A stretch of 64,000 nt of DNA from Candidatus Nanopelagicales bacterium (GTDB lineage: Bacteria; Actinomycetota; Actinomycetes; S36-B12), in NCBI GenBank assembly GCA_028687755.1, contig JAQTZL010000008.1, positions 31,406 to 95,405 on the forward strand. Direction: 5' to 3'. Positions 47,747 to 56,070 of this stretch are shown here, piece after piece (position 1 is the stretch's first letter; every line of letters starts with the position of its first letter). Below the pieces are notes generated by a model. The model saw nothing but the letters and a program-made list of their open reading frames with translations, had not been told where the DNA came from and did not search any database. The position numbers and the translations under genes are program-made.

Positions 47747-48382
47747 GTGAAACTTTCTCGCTGGCTGCCTCCGGTCCTTGGCTTCGTTGTTTTTCTCATC
47801 ACGGTGCTAGGCCTTGGCCTGATCGCTGCGGACTGGACTTCACGGAATCTTGAAATGCGCGCGTTGGTGAGTGCGGTCGAAGATTCTGAAGATGCGATGA
47901 AGTGGACTGACGATCAGGTGCAAAGCACCATCAAGCAGTATGGATCCAATGGCAAGTTGAACACGGCAGATAAGAAGAAAGCATGGGACGCGCTTTCAGA
48001 AGCGGCCTACGCAGGCGAATTTGCCATTGGTGCTGCCGGCGATGAAGTTGCCGGTGTCACCGTGTTGCCATGGCACATAGACATCTTGAATGCACAAGCT
48101 GCCTACCTTGCACACAATCAAGCGTGGCAGGCATATATGAAGGCCGCGACCGATGATCCAACTCAGCTATTCAAAACTCAGCCAGACATCAATGCGACCT
48201 TTGAGGCGGCCCAACCTCTCATGGAAAAGGCAGTACCAATTCCTGCCCTCTTTGAACTCAAAGATCGTGTTGCCGCAATTTTTGCTCCAGCACCTGATGC
48301 AACACCAACTGGTCCAACTCAAGAAGTAAAACTCACGACGAACGCGAGAATTGTTTCTGCCAGTTACGCATCCACTCGATGA
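47747..48382 (+). CDS. Membrane-anchored protein of unknown function
   Basis: A 211-residue protein with one N-terminal span (VLGFVVFLITVLGLGLIAA). The outer part is mostly helical and hydrophilic: TSRNLEMRALVSAVEDSEDA, WTDDQVQSTIKQYGSNGKLN and AAYAGEFAIGAAGDEVAG. It ends with a Thr/Pro-rich region. No family is recognised. GTG at 47747 is used. The 3' end overlaps the end of the convergent c-di-GMP gene by 50 bases. Confidence 0.65.
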   Translation: MKLSRWLPPVLGFVVFLITVLGLGLIAADWTSRNLEMRALVSAVEDSEDAMKWTDDQVQSTIKQYGSNGKLNTADKKKAWDALSEAAYAGEFAIGAAGDEVAGVTVLPWHIDILNAQAAYLAHNQAWQAYMKAATDDPTQLFKTQPDINATFEAAQPLMEKAVPIPALFELKDRVAAIFAPAPDATPTGPTQEVKLTTNARIVSASYASTR

Positions 48383-50429
48383 AATCTTGTGGCGCGATTG
48401 CTGGCGAATACAAGTAGCCCTGGGCAAAGTCGCAACCAGCTTCCTGCAATAGATCGCGTTGTTCCTGCGTCTCTACGCCTTCAGCGATAACTCGCAGGCC
48501 TAGCTGATGAGCCATAGCAATCATCGCCTGAACAAGAACAAGTGAGTCAGAGCTCGGGGAGAGTTCGCGAACAAATGACTGGTCGATCTTGATCCAGTCA
48601 GCATCGAGACTCTGCAAGTAGGCGAGTGATGAATAACCGGTGCCAAAGTCGTCAATCGCGAATGACAATCCGGCATCGTGATAGGTATCAAGGTTGGCTC
48701 TAACAGTTTCGTTTGCGTTGAGCAAAAGCCCTTCAGTAATTTCAATGACAAAAGCTGAACCTGGCAGTCCGGTTTTATGAATCCGTTCAAGTCTCAACAT
48801 GTGTTGTTCTGAATTAACAGCGAGTTCAACAGGTGACATATTGAAGCTAATTTGGAATCCTGCTTCGAGCTGTCTAACTTGGTGGGAAAACGCAATTGAT
48901 TGATCGGTCACGAATTCGCCGATTTGTGAAATGAGCCCTGAGCGTTCTGCCAGAGGGATAAAGAGCCCGGGGCTAACCGAGCCGCGAACAGGATGAATCC
49001 AGCGGGTGAGGGCTTCGGCTTTCTCCACTGAGTTGTCACTGAGGTTAATGATTGGTTGGAAGTACACCAACATCTCATTATTCGCCAATGCGCTCCTCAG
49101 ATCATCAATGAGCTGCATCGTTTGTGCGGCTTCAGTCTGCATCTCAGGATGGAAGTAGCTCACCTGTCCAGCACCGCGGGTTTTTGCTGCGCGCAAAGCG
49201 AAGGATGCCATTTGGGTGAGTTCAAGAGGGGATAATGAATCGTCAGGGAAAAGCGAGACGCCAATACCCGTGGTGATGTGAATAGTTTCGCCGCCCACCA
49301 TGAACGGTTGCGAGAGTTCATTCAAGATCTGGGAACACAATCCATCAAGACTCATGCCGGAACTCTGTTCAGTGTGAAGCATGGCAAATTCATCTCCACG
49401 AAGTCGGTACACGTTTGTGCTACCCCTGGCTATCAGCGTTAAACGTTCAGCGACAGCGTGCAATAGAAGATCACCAAAGCGGTGCCCGTATGCGTCATTA
49501 ACTGCACGGAAACCGTCCAGGCCAATGGCGAGAAGCGCAACCTTTGAATGGGAGTTTGTTGCTTCAGAGCACACTTGTTGAATGTTGTTGTCCAACAAGT
49601 TGCGGTTCGGGAGTCCCGTTACAAAATCTTCACGTGTGGCATTCACGCTGCTTATCACCGCAACGTAATAGATGATGAGGCCCGCTTCATCTCGAACAGT
49701 CGTGAGTGTTTCGGCTTCCGGTCCTACCTGGCCATCTTTGTGGCGGTATACAACCTCTCCACGCCAGAAGTCATGGCGGGTGAGGTAATTGCGAATATCT
49801 GCAAACAACTTTTCTTGACCAGGCTCAATAGCCATCTGGTTAACGTGATGGCCAAGGGCCTCTTCTCGCTCGTAGCCAAGAAGTGAGGTAAAGCCTGGAT
49901 TGACGTCAATGATGATTCCTACAGGATCCAAAATCATGACAGCGTCATGAGTTGCACCAAACACGCTCGCGCTGACTCGTAGTTGCTCTGCTTGATGCAG
50001 TTCAGTGCTCACGTCATTAAAACTGCCACGCCACAACACCGTTCCGTCAGCTATTGGAGTGGACACCGCTTCACCAAGAACCCAATGCTGGGAACCATCA
50101 GCATGCTGAATTCGGAATGTTTCACGTCTGCTCGTGGCAACCGTTACTGAGCCATCAAATATTTCACGAATACCAGAACGGTCATCGGGGTGAATCTGAT
50201 GAATGAGTGCCATCGGATCATCGAGAATTTGTGTTGCGGTGATATTAAAGAGCGGTTCAGTTCCGGCACTCACATAGAGAAAGCGCCCAAACCCATGTGG
50301 ATCTTGTTGGTATTCAAACAGCACGCCTGGGATTTGTGCTGAAACAGAGGCTAGGCGTTCATTTAATTCACGGCGTCGTTGCAACAGGCGAATGAGCGTG
50401 AACACAAGAAAGGCGATGAAATAGTGCAA
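48333..50429 (-). CDS. PAS-PAS-GGDEF-EAL protein, 3' part of a frameshifted c-di-GMP gene
   Basis: 698 residues from TTG at 50429. A hydrophobic segment (YFIAFLVFTLIRLL) leads to two PAS domains (about 25-140 and 145-265), then GGDEF and EAL. The GGDEF motif reads RLRGDEFAML, a variant that may be weak. The EAL domain is complete: KAEALTRWIHP, FVIEITEG, DDFGTGYSSLAYL, KIDQSFVREL and EGVETQEQ, so phosphodiesterase activity is likely. The hydrophobic segment is the second span missing from the upstream reading frame, so both are parts of one sensor. Confidence 0.85.
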   Translation of the reverse strand: MHYFIAFLVFTLIRLLQRRRELNERLASVSAQIPGVLFEYQQDPHGFGRFLYVSAGTEPLFNITATQILDDPMALIHQIHPDDRSGIREIFDGSVTVATSRRETFRIQHADGSQHWVLGEAVSTPIADGTVLWRGSFNDVSTELHQAEQLRVSASVFGATHDAVMILDPVGIIIDVNPGFTSLLGYEREEALGHHVNQMAIEPGQEKLFADIRNYLTRHDFWRGEVVYRHKDGQVGPEAETLTTVRDEAGLIIYYVAVISSVNATREDFVTGLPNRNLLDNNIQQVCSEATNSHSKVALLAIGLDGFRAVNDAYGHRFGDLLLHAVAERLTLIARGSTNVYRLRGDEFAMLHTEQSSGMSLDGLCSQILNELSQPFMVGGETIHITTGIGVSLFPDDSLSPLELTQMASFALRAAKTRGAGQVSYFHPEMQTEAAQTMQLIDDLRSALANNEMLVYFQPIINLSDNSVEKAEALTRWIHPVRGSVSPGLFIPLAERSGLISQIGEFVTDQSIAFSHQVRQLEAGFQISFNMSPVELAVNSEQHMLRLERIHKTGLPGSAFVIEITEGLLLNANETVRANLDTYHDAGLSFAIDDFGTGYSSLAYLQSLDADWIKIDQSFVRELSPSSDSLVLVQAMIAMAHQLGLRVIAEGVETQEQRDLLQEAGCDFAQGYLYSPAIAPQDFIEWMRNWQKQFSRSS

Positions 50430-51228
50430 TTCCGAAGATTTCGGTAAGAATTAAGGGCTGCGTATCCAATGCTGGGCCGGCAACCGCTAATTCCCATCGA
50501 GTGTCGAGCGGCTCTAATGTGAATATTGAAGCGGCGGGATTGGCGAAGACGTCGGGATTCCCCCAAAAGGTGTTAGCAGGGGAGCCATCAGCATTGACTG
50601 TGCGTAGCGCAAAATCCACCTGGCTATGCACTGGGATAGCAGCTTGTTTTTCCAGGAAGGCGTCAACATCTAAAACAGTGCTGACCAGACCCCAGTAGCT
50701 GCCATCGTTCTTAAAAACTGGATAACGATAGATAAGCCCACGACCTCCTTGCACCAAATCAACGGGGCCGATGAGCCGCGGCAGTTTTGAAGCAATGATG
50801 TTTTGAATCGCAGGCCATTGCGCGGGAATGTCAGGGTAATAAAGGCCAAGTGCTGCTTCGTTTCCAGTAAGCGGGCTCACGTAGGCGATCCGATTAGCAG
50901 GGGCGACTGCGATATTTCGGATATTTGTTGAGTGCGAGACGATGCGATCAAGGAGATCTGAGAACTCTTGTTTATTGAGTTTTCCGTCGACGCTCTCGAC
51001 GTACGACTCAATACTGTGAGTGAGGTAGTAGGACGGTAAGAGAGCGTTATTCACGCGATCGGTGAATTGATCACCAAATTCTTGGACCACTTGTGCAGAT
51101 CGTTCTTCCTGAGCTGTGCGTTGAACATGAGTGATCGTTTGAGTGATTCCCAATCCGACGGCTAGGACGAGGATTGAGGCGATCCAGCGAAGGAGCGCAG
51201 ATGCGCGAAATCGAGCACGAAGGTTCAT
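50368..51228 (-). CDS. CHASE-domain sensor part of the same c-di-GMP gene (frameshifted)
   Basis: 286 residues from ATG at 51228 (GGAGG six bases upstream). One span (LLRWIASILVLAVGLGITQ) is followed by an extracytoplasmic CHASE domain (LLPSYYLTHSIESYVESVDG then LGLYYPDIPAQWPAIQNI). The second span starts as QPLILTEIFGIAL and then the frame slips: continuing in the +1 frame gives HYFIAFLVFTLIRLL of the next gene. The overlap is 62 bases. A single-base change near 50430-50440 would join them. The last 20 or so residues are probably out of frame. Confidence 0.75.
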   Translation of the reverse strand: MNLRARFRASALLRWIASILVLAVGLGITQTITHVQRTAQEERSAQVVQEFGDQFTDRVNNALLPSYYLTHSIESYVESVDGKLNKQEFSDLLDRIVSHSTNIRNIAVAPANRIAYVSPLTGNEAALGLYYPDIPAQWPAIQNIIASKLPRLIGPVDLVQGGRGLIYRYPVFKNDGSYWGLVSTVLDVDAFLEKQAAIPVHSQVDFALRTVNADGSPANTFWGNPDVFANPAASIFTLEPLDTRWELAVAGPALDTQPLILTEIFGIALFHRLSCVHAHSPVATTP

Positions 51229-51304
51229 GTCAAACCTCCGTCTTTGCTCTGAGCACACCCATGCCGCTGTGTGGTTGTTTCACCAGCGTACTCAATTGAG
51301 TCAC

Positions 51305-52630
51305 CTAAGAACGAGTGACGACAAGATTGGATAGTCCAGATTCGGGAGTGCGCCCCTGAGGGGTTGCAGCACTGACAGTGAACCTAAAACTGCCGGGAGA
51401 AAGTTTGGTTGTGCAGGTCAATGGTGGCGTAGTGCGCGAGATGCGGCAGATGACTTTCCTGCGTTGGTCAAGAACTCGGTACCCAGTAACGACAGGGTAG
51501 TTCAGTGGCTGCAGCGCAATCTTTACCGTGGTTTTGCCTGCAATTGCTGTCGGTGGACGCGGGCGTATAGGTGTTGCAGAGGGTGCGGTTGCCGCATCCC
51601 CTTCGTTTTGGCTGTTGATGCTTCTGACCGTGAGTTGATCAGTGCTGTCAACGGTGCAATATGGCTGCGTTGAAGTGCACACTGCCTTTCCTTCTGCATT
51701 ACGCACTTCGTAGTTGGTCGCATAATCTGCAGCGAGCCTTGGGGTAGCCCACCACACCGTCGTTTTCCCGTTCATTGACGTAGCAATGATATTTTGCGGT
51801 GCTGACGGAATTGGCGGATATCCCGCGGCGGTGAGGGCTGGATTCAGCACCTCTAAATAGGTGATCGCAGCGAAACCTTCAGCAGTACGCGGCTGGGCAT
51901 TGCAATTACCGCCAGCGATATCACCGATGAGCAATGTGGATGCCTCGGATGTCACAAACTGCGGTGCTCCGCTATCGCCAGGGCATGTGTCAACACCATT
52001 AACGGGGTTGGACCAGGTGACCCAGCCGTTTGTTGCACGTCGCTCAACTTGAATTTCGCTGAGCAAAAATGTGCCACTGCGAGGGATCGCGGGCGCAGTA
52101 TCAGTCAAACTTGTGATTCCGTACCCGACGATCTGCGTTTCACGCTGTGCCTTGGCCCATCGTTCAATTTCCGTGCGGTCAGCTAAACGAGTAAAAGGCG
52201 AGGTTGATACGAGATCGGTATCGAGCACCACTGCAGCGATGTCATTGCCGACAACGAGTTTTGATGCCTCAACATAATTTTGACCAAGGTAGGCATTGAG
52301 TACTCGCACACGAGCAGCGCCGACAGGCCCCGAGGCGTAAACAAGTGGCGAGTTGACACCAGGTGGCATGACGAAAATGCGCGAACTGGCGGCGGGTGTT
52401 CCTGACCCACTGTCAGTAAGGCAATGTGCGGCCGTCAGCAGCACGCGTGGTTTCCAAATTGCAGCGCTACACATCTCGTAGTTAGTGGTGCCCAGCACGA
52501 TGAGTTGGGCCGTATAGGGCTCGCCTTGGGCGGGGGTGCCCTGCATCAAGCGAGGGGCCGCAACCGATGTCCCGGTGATCATCGATAGGCCAAGAGCAGC
52601 AATCAGCAGGCTCGCGACTCGAGGTTTCAC
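51305..52630 (-). CDS. Secreted trypsin-like serine protease
   Basis: A 441-residue protein from GTG at 52630. A signal peptide (ASLLIAALGLSMITGTSVAA) precedes an S1 chymotrypsin-fold domain with the triad His69 (LLTAAHC), Asp130 (VVGNDIAAVVLD) and Ser220 (CPGDSGAP). Two beta-sandwich-like modules follow from about residue 285 (ITATS-type strands, VRNAEGKAVC, GYRVLDQRRKVIC), with paired Cys. It is probably an exported protease with substrate-binding modules. The distal codons of a longer frame to 52735 are not needed. Confidence 0.85.
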   Translation of the reverse strand: MKPRVASLLIAALGLSMITGTSVAAPRLMQGTPAQGEPYTAQLIVLGTTNYEMCSAAIWKPRVLLTAAHCLTDSGSGTPAASSRIFVMPPGVNSPLVYASGPVGAARVRVLNAYLGQNYVEASKLVVGNDIAAVVLDTDLVSTSPFTRLADRTEIERWAKAQRETQIVGYGITSLTDTAPAIPRSGTFLLSEIQVERRATNGWVTWSNPVNGVDTCPGDSGAPQFVTSEASTLLIGDIAGGNCNAQPRTAEGFAAITYLEVLNPALTAAGYPPIPSAPQNIIATSMNGKTTVWWATPRLAADYATNYEVRNAEGKAVCTSTQPYCTVDSTDQLTVRSINSQNEGDAATAPSATPIRPRPPTAIAGKTTVKIALQPLNYPVVTGYRVLDQRRKVICRISRTTPPLTCTTKLSPGSFRFTVSAATPQGRTPESGLSNLVVTRS

Positions 52631-52787
52631 TTCCGCAGAATAAGTCGCGGACCTTCGGGAAACCAAAGATGGGTCGATAGTCCCTATCCAAGGCGAGGAT
52701 TTCCTAAGAATCTTGGATCTAGGCGCTCGCAGCAACGGCCAATAGATCTTTGCCTCGGCGCTTTAGGCCTCCCGCAAGGGTGGAATC

Positions 52788-52827
52788 AGTATTTAGCCCC
52801 TCGCGACCAGGCGGGGGGCTAAATACT
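52788..52827 (-). terminator. Hairpin terminator after the PiT gene
   Basis: AGTATTTAGCCCC (52788-52800) and GGGGCTAAATACT (52815-52827) form a perfect 13-bp stem, starting six bases after the PiT stop. The stem base supplies the A/T-rich 3' side. Confidence 0.8.
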
Positions 52828-52833
52828 TGCCGG

Positions 52834-54015
52834 TTATTCGACTGGTCCGTGACCAATAAGTTTGGGGTGCACGTCAAGTGGCTCTTCCAGTTCTTCTTCC
52901 GTTGGAACTTCAGCATCAACATCGGAAGCATGAATAGTGTGGCGCATAGCCCAGATGGCCCAGGTGCCGAATGCAATCAAGATTGACCCAATGACAATCC
53001 AAGCAAGCACAGTAGGAAGCTTGGTGAGATTCAACATGATGAAACCGATGAGAGCTGCTGAAGGAATCGTGACGATCCAAGCCAAAACCATGCGTCCGAC
53101 AACTTTCCAGTTCACGCCCTGACCTGAGCCCACGCCTGCACCAACGATCGATGTTGCTGCTGCGTGAGTAGTGCTAATTGGCATACCCATTGCAGTAGCA
53201 CCGAAGATGGCTGTAGTGGCGCCAATATTGGCTGCAGCACCCGAAGTTGCGTGCAGGGTTGTGATCTTCAAACCCATCGTTTCGATAATCTTCCAGCCGC
53301 CCCAAAGAGTGCCGATTGCAATTGCGGCGTAAGCACTGAGTGCTACCCATTCAGGAACGAGAACAGTCTTGCCATCTTCAGCCATCGAGGTGTAGCCAGC
53401 TCCCAGCAACAATGCGGCAATAACGCCCATGGTCTTCTGAGCATCGTTAGCACCATGACCAAAGGACACAGCGCCGGCTGTGATCAGCTGAAGTCCCTTG
53501 AAGACTGGGTGGTCATCTCGCATCTTGAACATTCGCTGAATTGCAAAAACTAAGTACATCGCGATGAACGCGATGGTGAAAGCAACTGCAGGTGAAAGAA
53601 TGATTCCGAAACCGGCCTTCTGCACACTTGCCCAGTCAATAGCGTTAAGTCCGCCAACAGCGAGACCTGCACCAACAAGACCACCAATAATCGCGTGGCT
53701 TGAGGATGAGGGCATACCGATGCGCCATGTGAGGTAGTTCCATGCGATCGCAGCGAAAATTGCAGCGAAAGTCACGGCTACTCCTTCCGAATCTGTTTTC
53801 ACGGTTTTTGCGATGGTGTTTGCAACTGCAGTACCCACAACAAAGTACGCAGCGAAGTTGAAGAATGCGGAGAATGCTGGTGCCCACTTGACTGGGAGAG
53901 CTCGTGTTGCAACGACTGTTGCGACCGAGTTTGCTGCGTCGTGGAAGCCATTGGTGAAGTCGAAAACCAATGCAAGTACGCAGAGGGCAATGACCGCGAG
54001 AAGCAGCATGTCCAT
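52834..54015 (-). CDS. pitA: PiT-family inorganic phosphate transporter
   Basis: A 393-residue PiT (Pho4) transporter. The duplicated signatures are FDFTNGFHDAANSVATVVAT and SFGHGANDAQKTMGVIAALL, and a third motif is MPISTTHAAATSIVGAGVG. It imports phosphate with protons or as a metal complex. A charged C-terminus (VPTEEELEEPLDVHPK) faces the cytoplasm. AGGAG lies ten bases before ATG at 54015. Its upstream region has PHO-box-like repeats. No DUF47 partner gene is adjacent. Confidence 0.93.
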   Translation of the reverse strand: MDMLLLAVIALCVLALVFDFTNGFHDAANSVATVVATRALPVKWAPAFSAFFNFAAYFVVGTAVANTIAKTVKTDSEGVAVTFAAIFAAIAWNYLTWRIGMPSSSSHAIIGGLVGAGLAVGGLNAIDWASVQKAGFGIILSPAVAFTIAFIAMYLVFAIQRMFKMRDDHPVFKGLQLITAGAVSFGHGANDAQKTMGVIAALLLGAGYTSMAEDGKTVLVPEWVALSAYAAIAIGTLWGGWKIIETMGLKITTLHATSGAAANIGATTAIFGATAMGMPISTTHAAATSIVGAGVGSGQGVNWKVVGRMVLAWIVTIPSAALIGFIMLNLTKLPTVLAWIVIGSILIAFGTWAIWAMRHTIHASDVDAEVPTEEELEEPLDVHPKLIGHGPVE

Positions 54016-54044
54016 GGGGTGGCGTCTCCTTGAATAAAAGCCCA

Positions 54045-54120
54045 GGTGACTACCTGGTGACACTAAGTGAACTCAAAGTGAACAAATGAAGGGGGTGGAG
54101 AAGGTGAACAGCAGATGAAC
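54045..54120 (-). promoter_or_regulatory. Array of PHO-box-like direct repeats upstream of pitA
   Basis: On the plus strand GGTGAC (54045, 54056), GTGAAC (54067, 54078), then GTGAAC (54104) and ATGAAC (54115) occur; neighbours in each pair are 11 bases apart. On the coding strand these are GTTCAC-type units, the form bound by PhoP and RegX3 in actinobacteria. Two to four dimer sites are suggested. RegX3 (10721-11401) is the obvious candidate. Confidence 0.65.
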
Positions 54121-54219
54121 GAAACTCAAATTTCTCAAATTTTGTGAGGGAATTCTGGCATGTCGTTCAAATGAAAGTGGGCGCTAGCCGAAGCCAACGC
54201 CCACTCGAGTCAAGTTCGA

Positions 54220-54972
54220 TTAGTCAGTAATCAAACCAGTGATCGTGCCAAGCAAGGTCTCAACTGTGAAGTCTGAGGTTGGAGCATCTTTGACGACCTT
54301 GCCCAAGCGCAGCACCACGATGCGGTCAGTGACCTCCATGATGTGCGGGAGAGTGTGCGAAATAAAGATCACGCCCAGACCTTGAGCCTTCGCGGTGCGA
54401 ATGATCTGAAGCACTTCACCAGCCTGACGAGCACCCAAATGGTTGGTGGGTTCGTCAAGGATGATCACTTTGTTTGCCCAGGCAACAGCGCGACCAATGG
54501 CGACTGCCTGTCGTTGACCACCAGAAAGCTGAGCGACTGAACGATTGGACTGCGGAACAGCAATGCCCACTCGCTCAAGTTCCTTGTGCGCTTCGCCATC
54601 CATCTTCTTTTGCGCCAAGAAGCCCATTTTTCCAAGGATGCCCGGCACGGTTTCTTCACGACCAAGAAACACATTTGCTGCAACGGAAAGTTGCGGCGCC
54701 AAACTTGAGTCTTGGTACAGAGTTTCGATTCCAGCCTGAAGGGCTTCATGTGGTGACTTCCACTTACGCTCCTGACCATCGAGCAGAATTTCACCGCTCG
54801 TTGGTTGATGCACGCCGGACAAGCACTTCACCAAGGTTGATTTACCAGCGCCGTTGTCACCTACAAGGCCAACAACTTCACCTGGGTAAAGCTGCATCGT
54901 GACATCGTCGAGTGCGGTGACAGCGCCGTACTTCTTTGAAATATTACGCACTTCGTAAATTGGCTGATTCAC
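54220..54972 (-). CDS. Sugar ABC transporter ATPase, half-size (RbsA/FrcA type)
   Basis: A 250-residue ATPase with one domain. Walker A is GDNGAGKST, the signature LSGGQRQ, Walker B IILDEPTNHLG and the switch His in FISHT. Unlike RbsA it has only one cassette and must dimerise, as in FrcA-type systems. The start overlaps the permease stop (ATGA). It is the last gene of the operon, and the gene order is binding protein, permease, ATPase. Confidence 0.9.
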   Translation of the reverse strand: MNQPIYEVRNISKKYGAVTALDDVTMQLYPGEVVGLVGDNGAGKSTLVKCLSGVHQPTSGEILLDGQERKWKSPHEALQAGIETLYQDSSLAPQLSVAANVFLGREETVPGILGKMGFLAQKKMDGEAHKELERVGIAVPQSNRSVAQLSGGQRQAVAIGRAVAWANKVIILDEPTNHLGARQAGEVLQIIRTAKAQGLGVIFISHTLPHIMEVTDRIVVLRLGKVVKDAPTSDFTVETLLGTITGLITD

Positions 54973-55970
54973 GACGCTTTCCCTTCACTCTTGCGAAGAC
55001 CTTGGATGGTGACAGCCACCGCAATCAAGACAGCAACCACAACCTGCTTCCAGTTTGGATCAACGCCAATGATGATCAGACCTGAGGTGACAGTGGTGAG
55101 AATGAGAGCGCCAAGAATGGTGCCTGAGATGCGACCAACACCACCTGAAAGTGATGCACCGCCGATCACCACAGCTGCGATTGCGTAAAGCTCAAGCCCA
55201 AGACCTGACGAAGGGGCACCGGACCCAAGACGTAGGTAGTAGAACATGCCCGCAGCGCCTGCAAGTGCGCCGGAAAGGATGTAGATCTTCGAGGTCTGGC
55301 GGTAGACGCTAATACCAGCAGCGCGTGTAGCAAATGGGTTAGAGCCAAGTGCAAATGTGTATCGACCAAAGCGAGCCTTGTGAAGGAATGCCCAGGAGAT
55401 AAAACAAATAACGATAACGATGATGATCGGCGTTGAAATCGGTCCGAGCCACGGCACAGAAAGTTGGATGGCCTCAGATGGGCCACCAGCGATAGGTCCG
55501 CCACCGGTGAAGACAAGCGCAAGGCCAGCAGCAGCTCCAAGGGTGACCAAGGTTGCGATAAACGGCACAAGTTTGGCGTAGTTGATCATCACTGCATTTA
55601 AGATCCCAGCGACACAACCAACGGCAACGCAGACAAGCGCTCCAATGACGAGCGTGAGGTAAGGCGTCATCCCGCCTTCAGTGAGGGAGCGCATCGCGAA
55701 AGCACCAACAACACCGGACAATGTACAAACGGAACCGACAGACAGATCGATTCCGCCACTGACGATGACAAAAGTTTCAGCAAGGGCGACAAGTACAAGG
55801 GGGCCCCAGTCAGCAAGAATGTTGCCTGCTACGCCAACAGAAAAGAAAATGCGGTTGAACGCGGTGAACACCGCAATCATTGCCAACAGAACGAGAAACA
55901 AAATGAACTGTTGATTCGTCACGAATTCTTTTAATCGTGAGGGTTGCGTGGTGTGAGTTGCGGTAGTCAC
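54969..55970 (-). CDS. Sugar ABC transporter permease (RbsC type)
   Basis: A 333-residue permease of the ribose/xylose/fructose branch with about ten spans. Signatures are SGGIDLSVGSVCTLSGVVGA, GILNAVMINYAKLVPFIATL and YAIAAVVIGGASLSGGVGRI. With the half-size ATPase it makes a CUT2-type importer. It follows the binding-protein gene after a 100-base gap that holds a hairpin. Confidence 0.92.
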   Translation of the reverse strand: MTTATHTTQPSRLKEFVTNQQFILFLVLLAMIAVFTAFNRIFFSVGVAGNILADWGPLVLVALAETFVIVSGGIDLSVGSVCTLSGVVGAFAMRSLTEGGMTPYLTLVIGALVCVAVGCVAGILNAVMINYAKLVPFIATLVTLGAAAGLALVFTGGGPIAGGPSEAIQLSVPWLGPISTPIIIVIVICFISWAFLHKARFGRYTFALGSNPFATRAAGISVYRQTSKIYILSGALAGAAGMFYYLRLGSGAPSSGLGLELYAIAAVVIGGASLSGGVGRISGTILGALILTTVTSGLIIIGVDPNWKQVVVAVLIAVAVTIQGLRKSEGKAS

Positions 55971-56018
55971 GCGATTCCTTCCGTTCTGTTTATGCCGAAA
56001 ATTTGATCCTAGTTAGCA

Positions 56019-56056
56019 ATCTGGTCGGTGAATGCCGAAGCACTCACCGACCAGAT
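56019..56056 (-). promoter_or_regulatory. Intercistronic hairpin between binding-protein and permease genes
   Basis: ATCTGGTCGGTGA (56019-56031) and TCACCGACCAGAT (56044-56056) form a perfect 13-bp stem with a 12-base loop, 15 bases after the binding-protein stop. No T-run follows on the minus strand, so it is more likely to stabilise the upstream mRNA or to attenuate than to end all transcription. Confidence 0.65.
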
Positions 56057-56070
56057 CAACCTAGCCCTAC

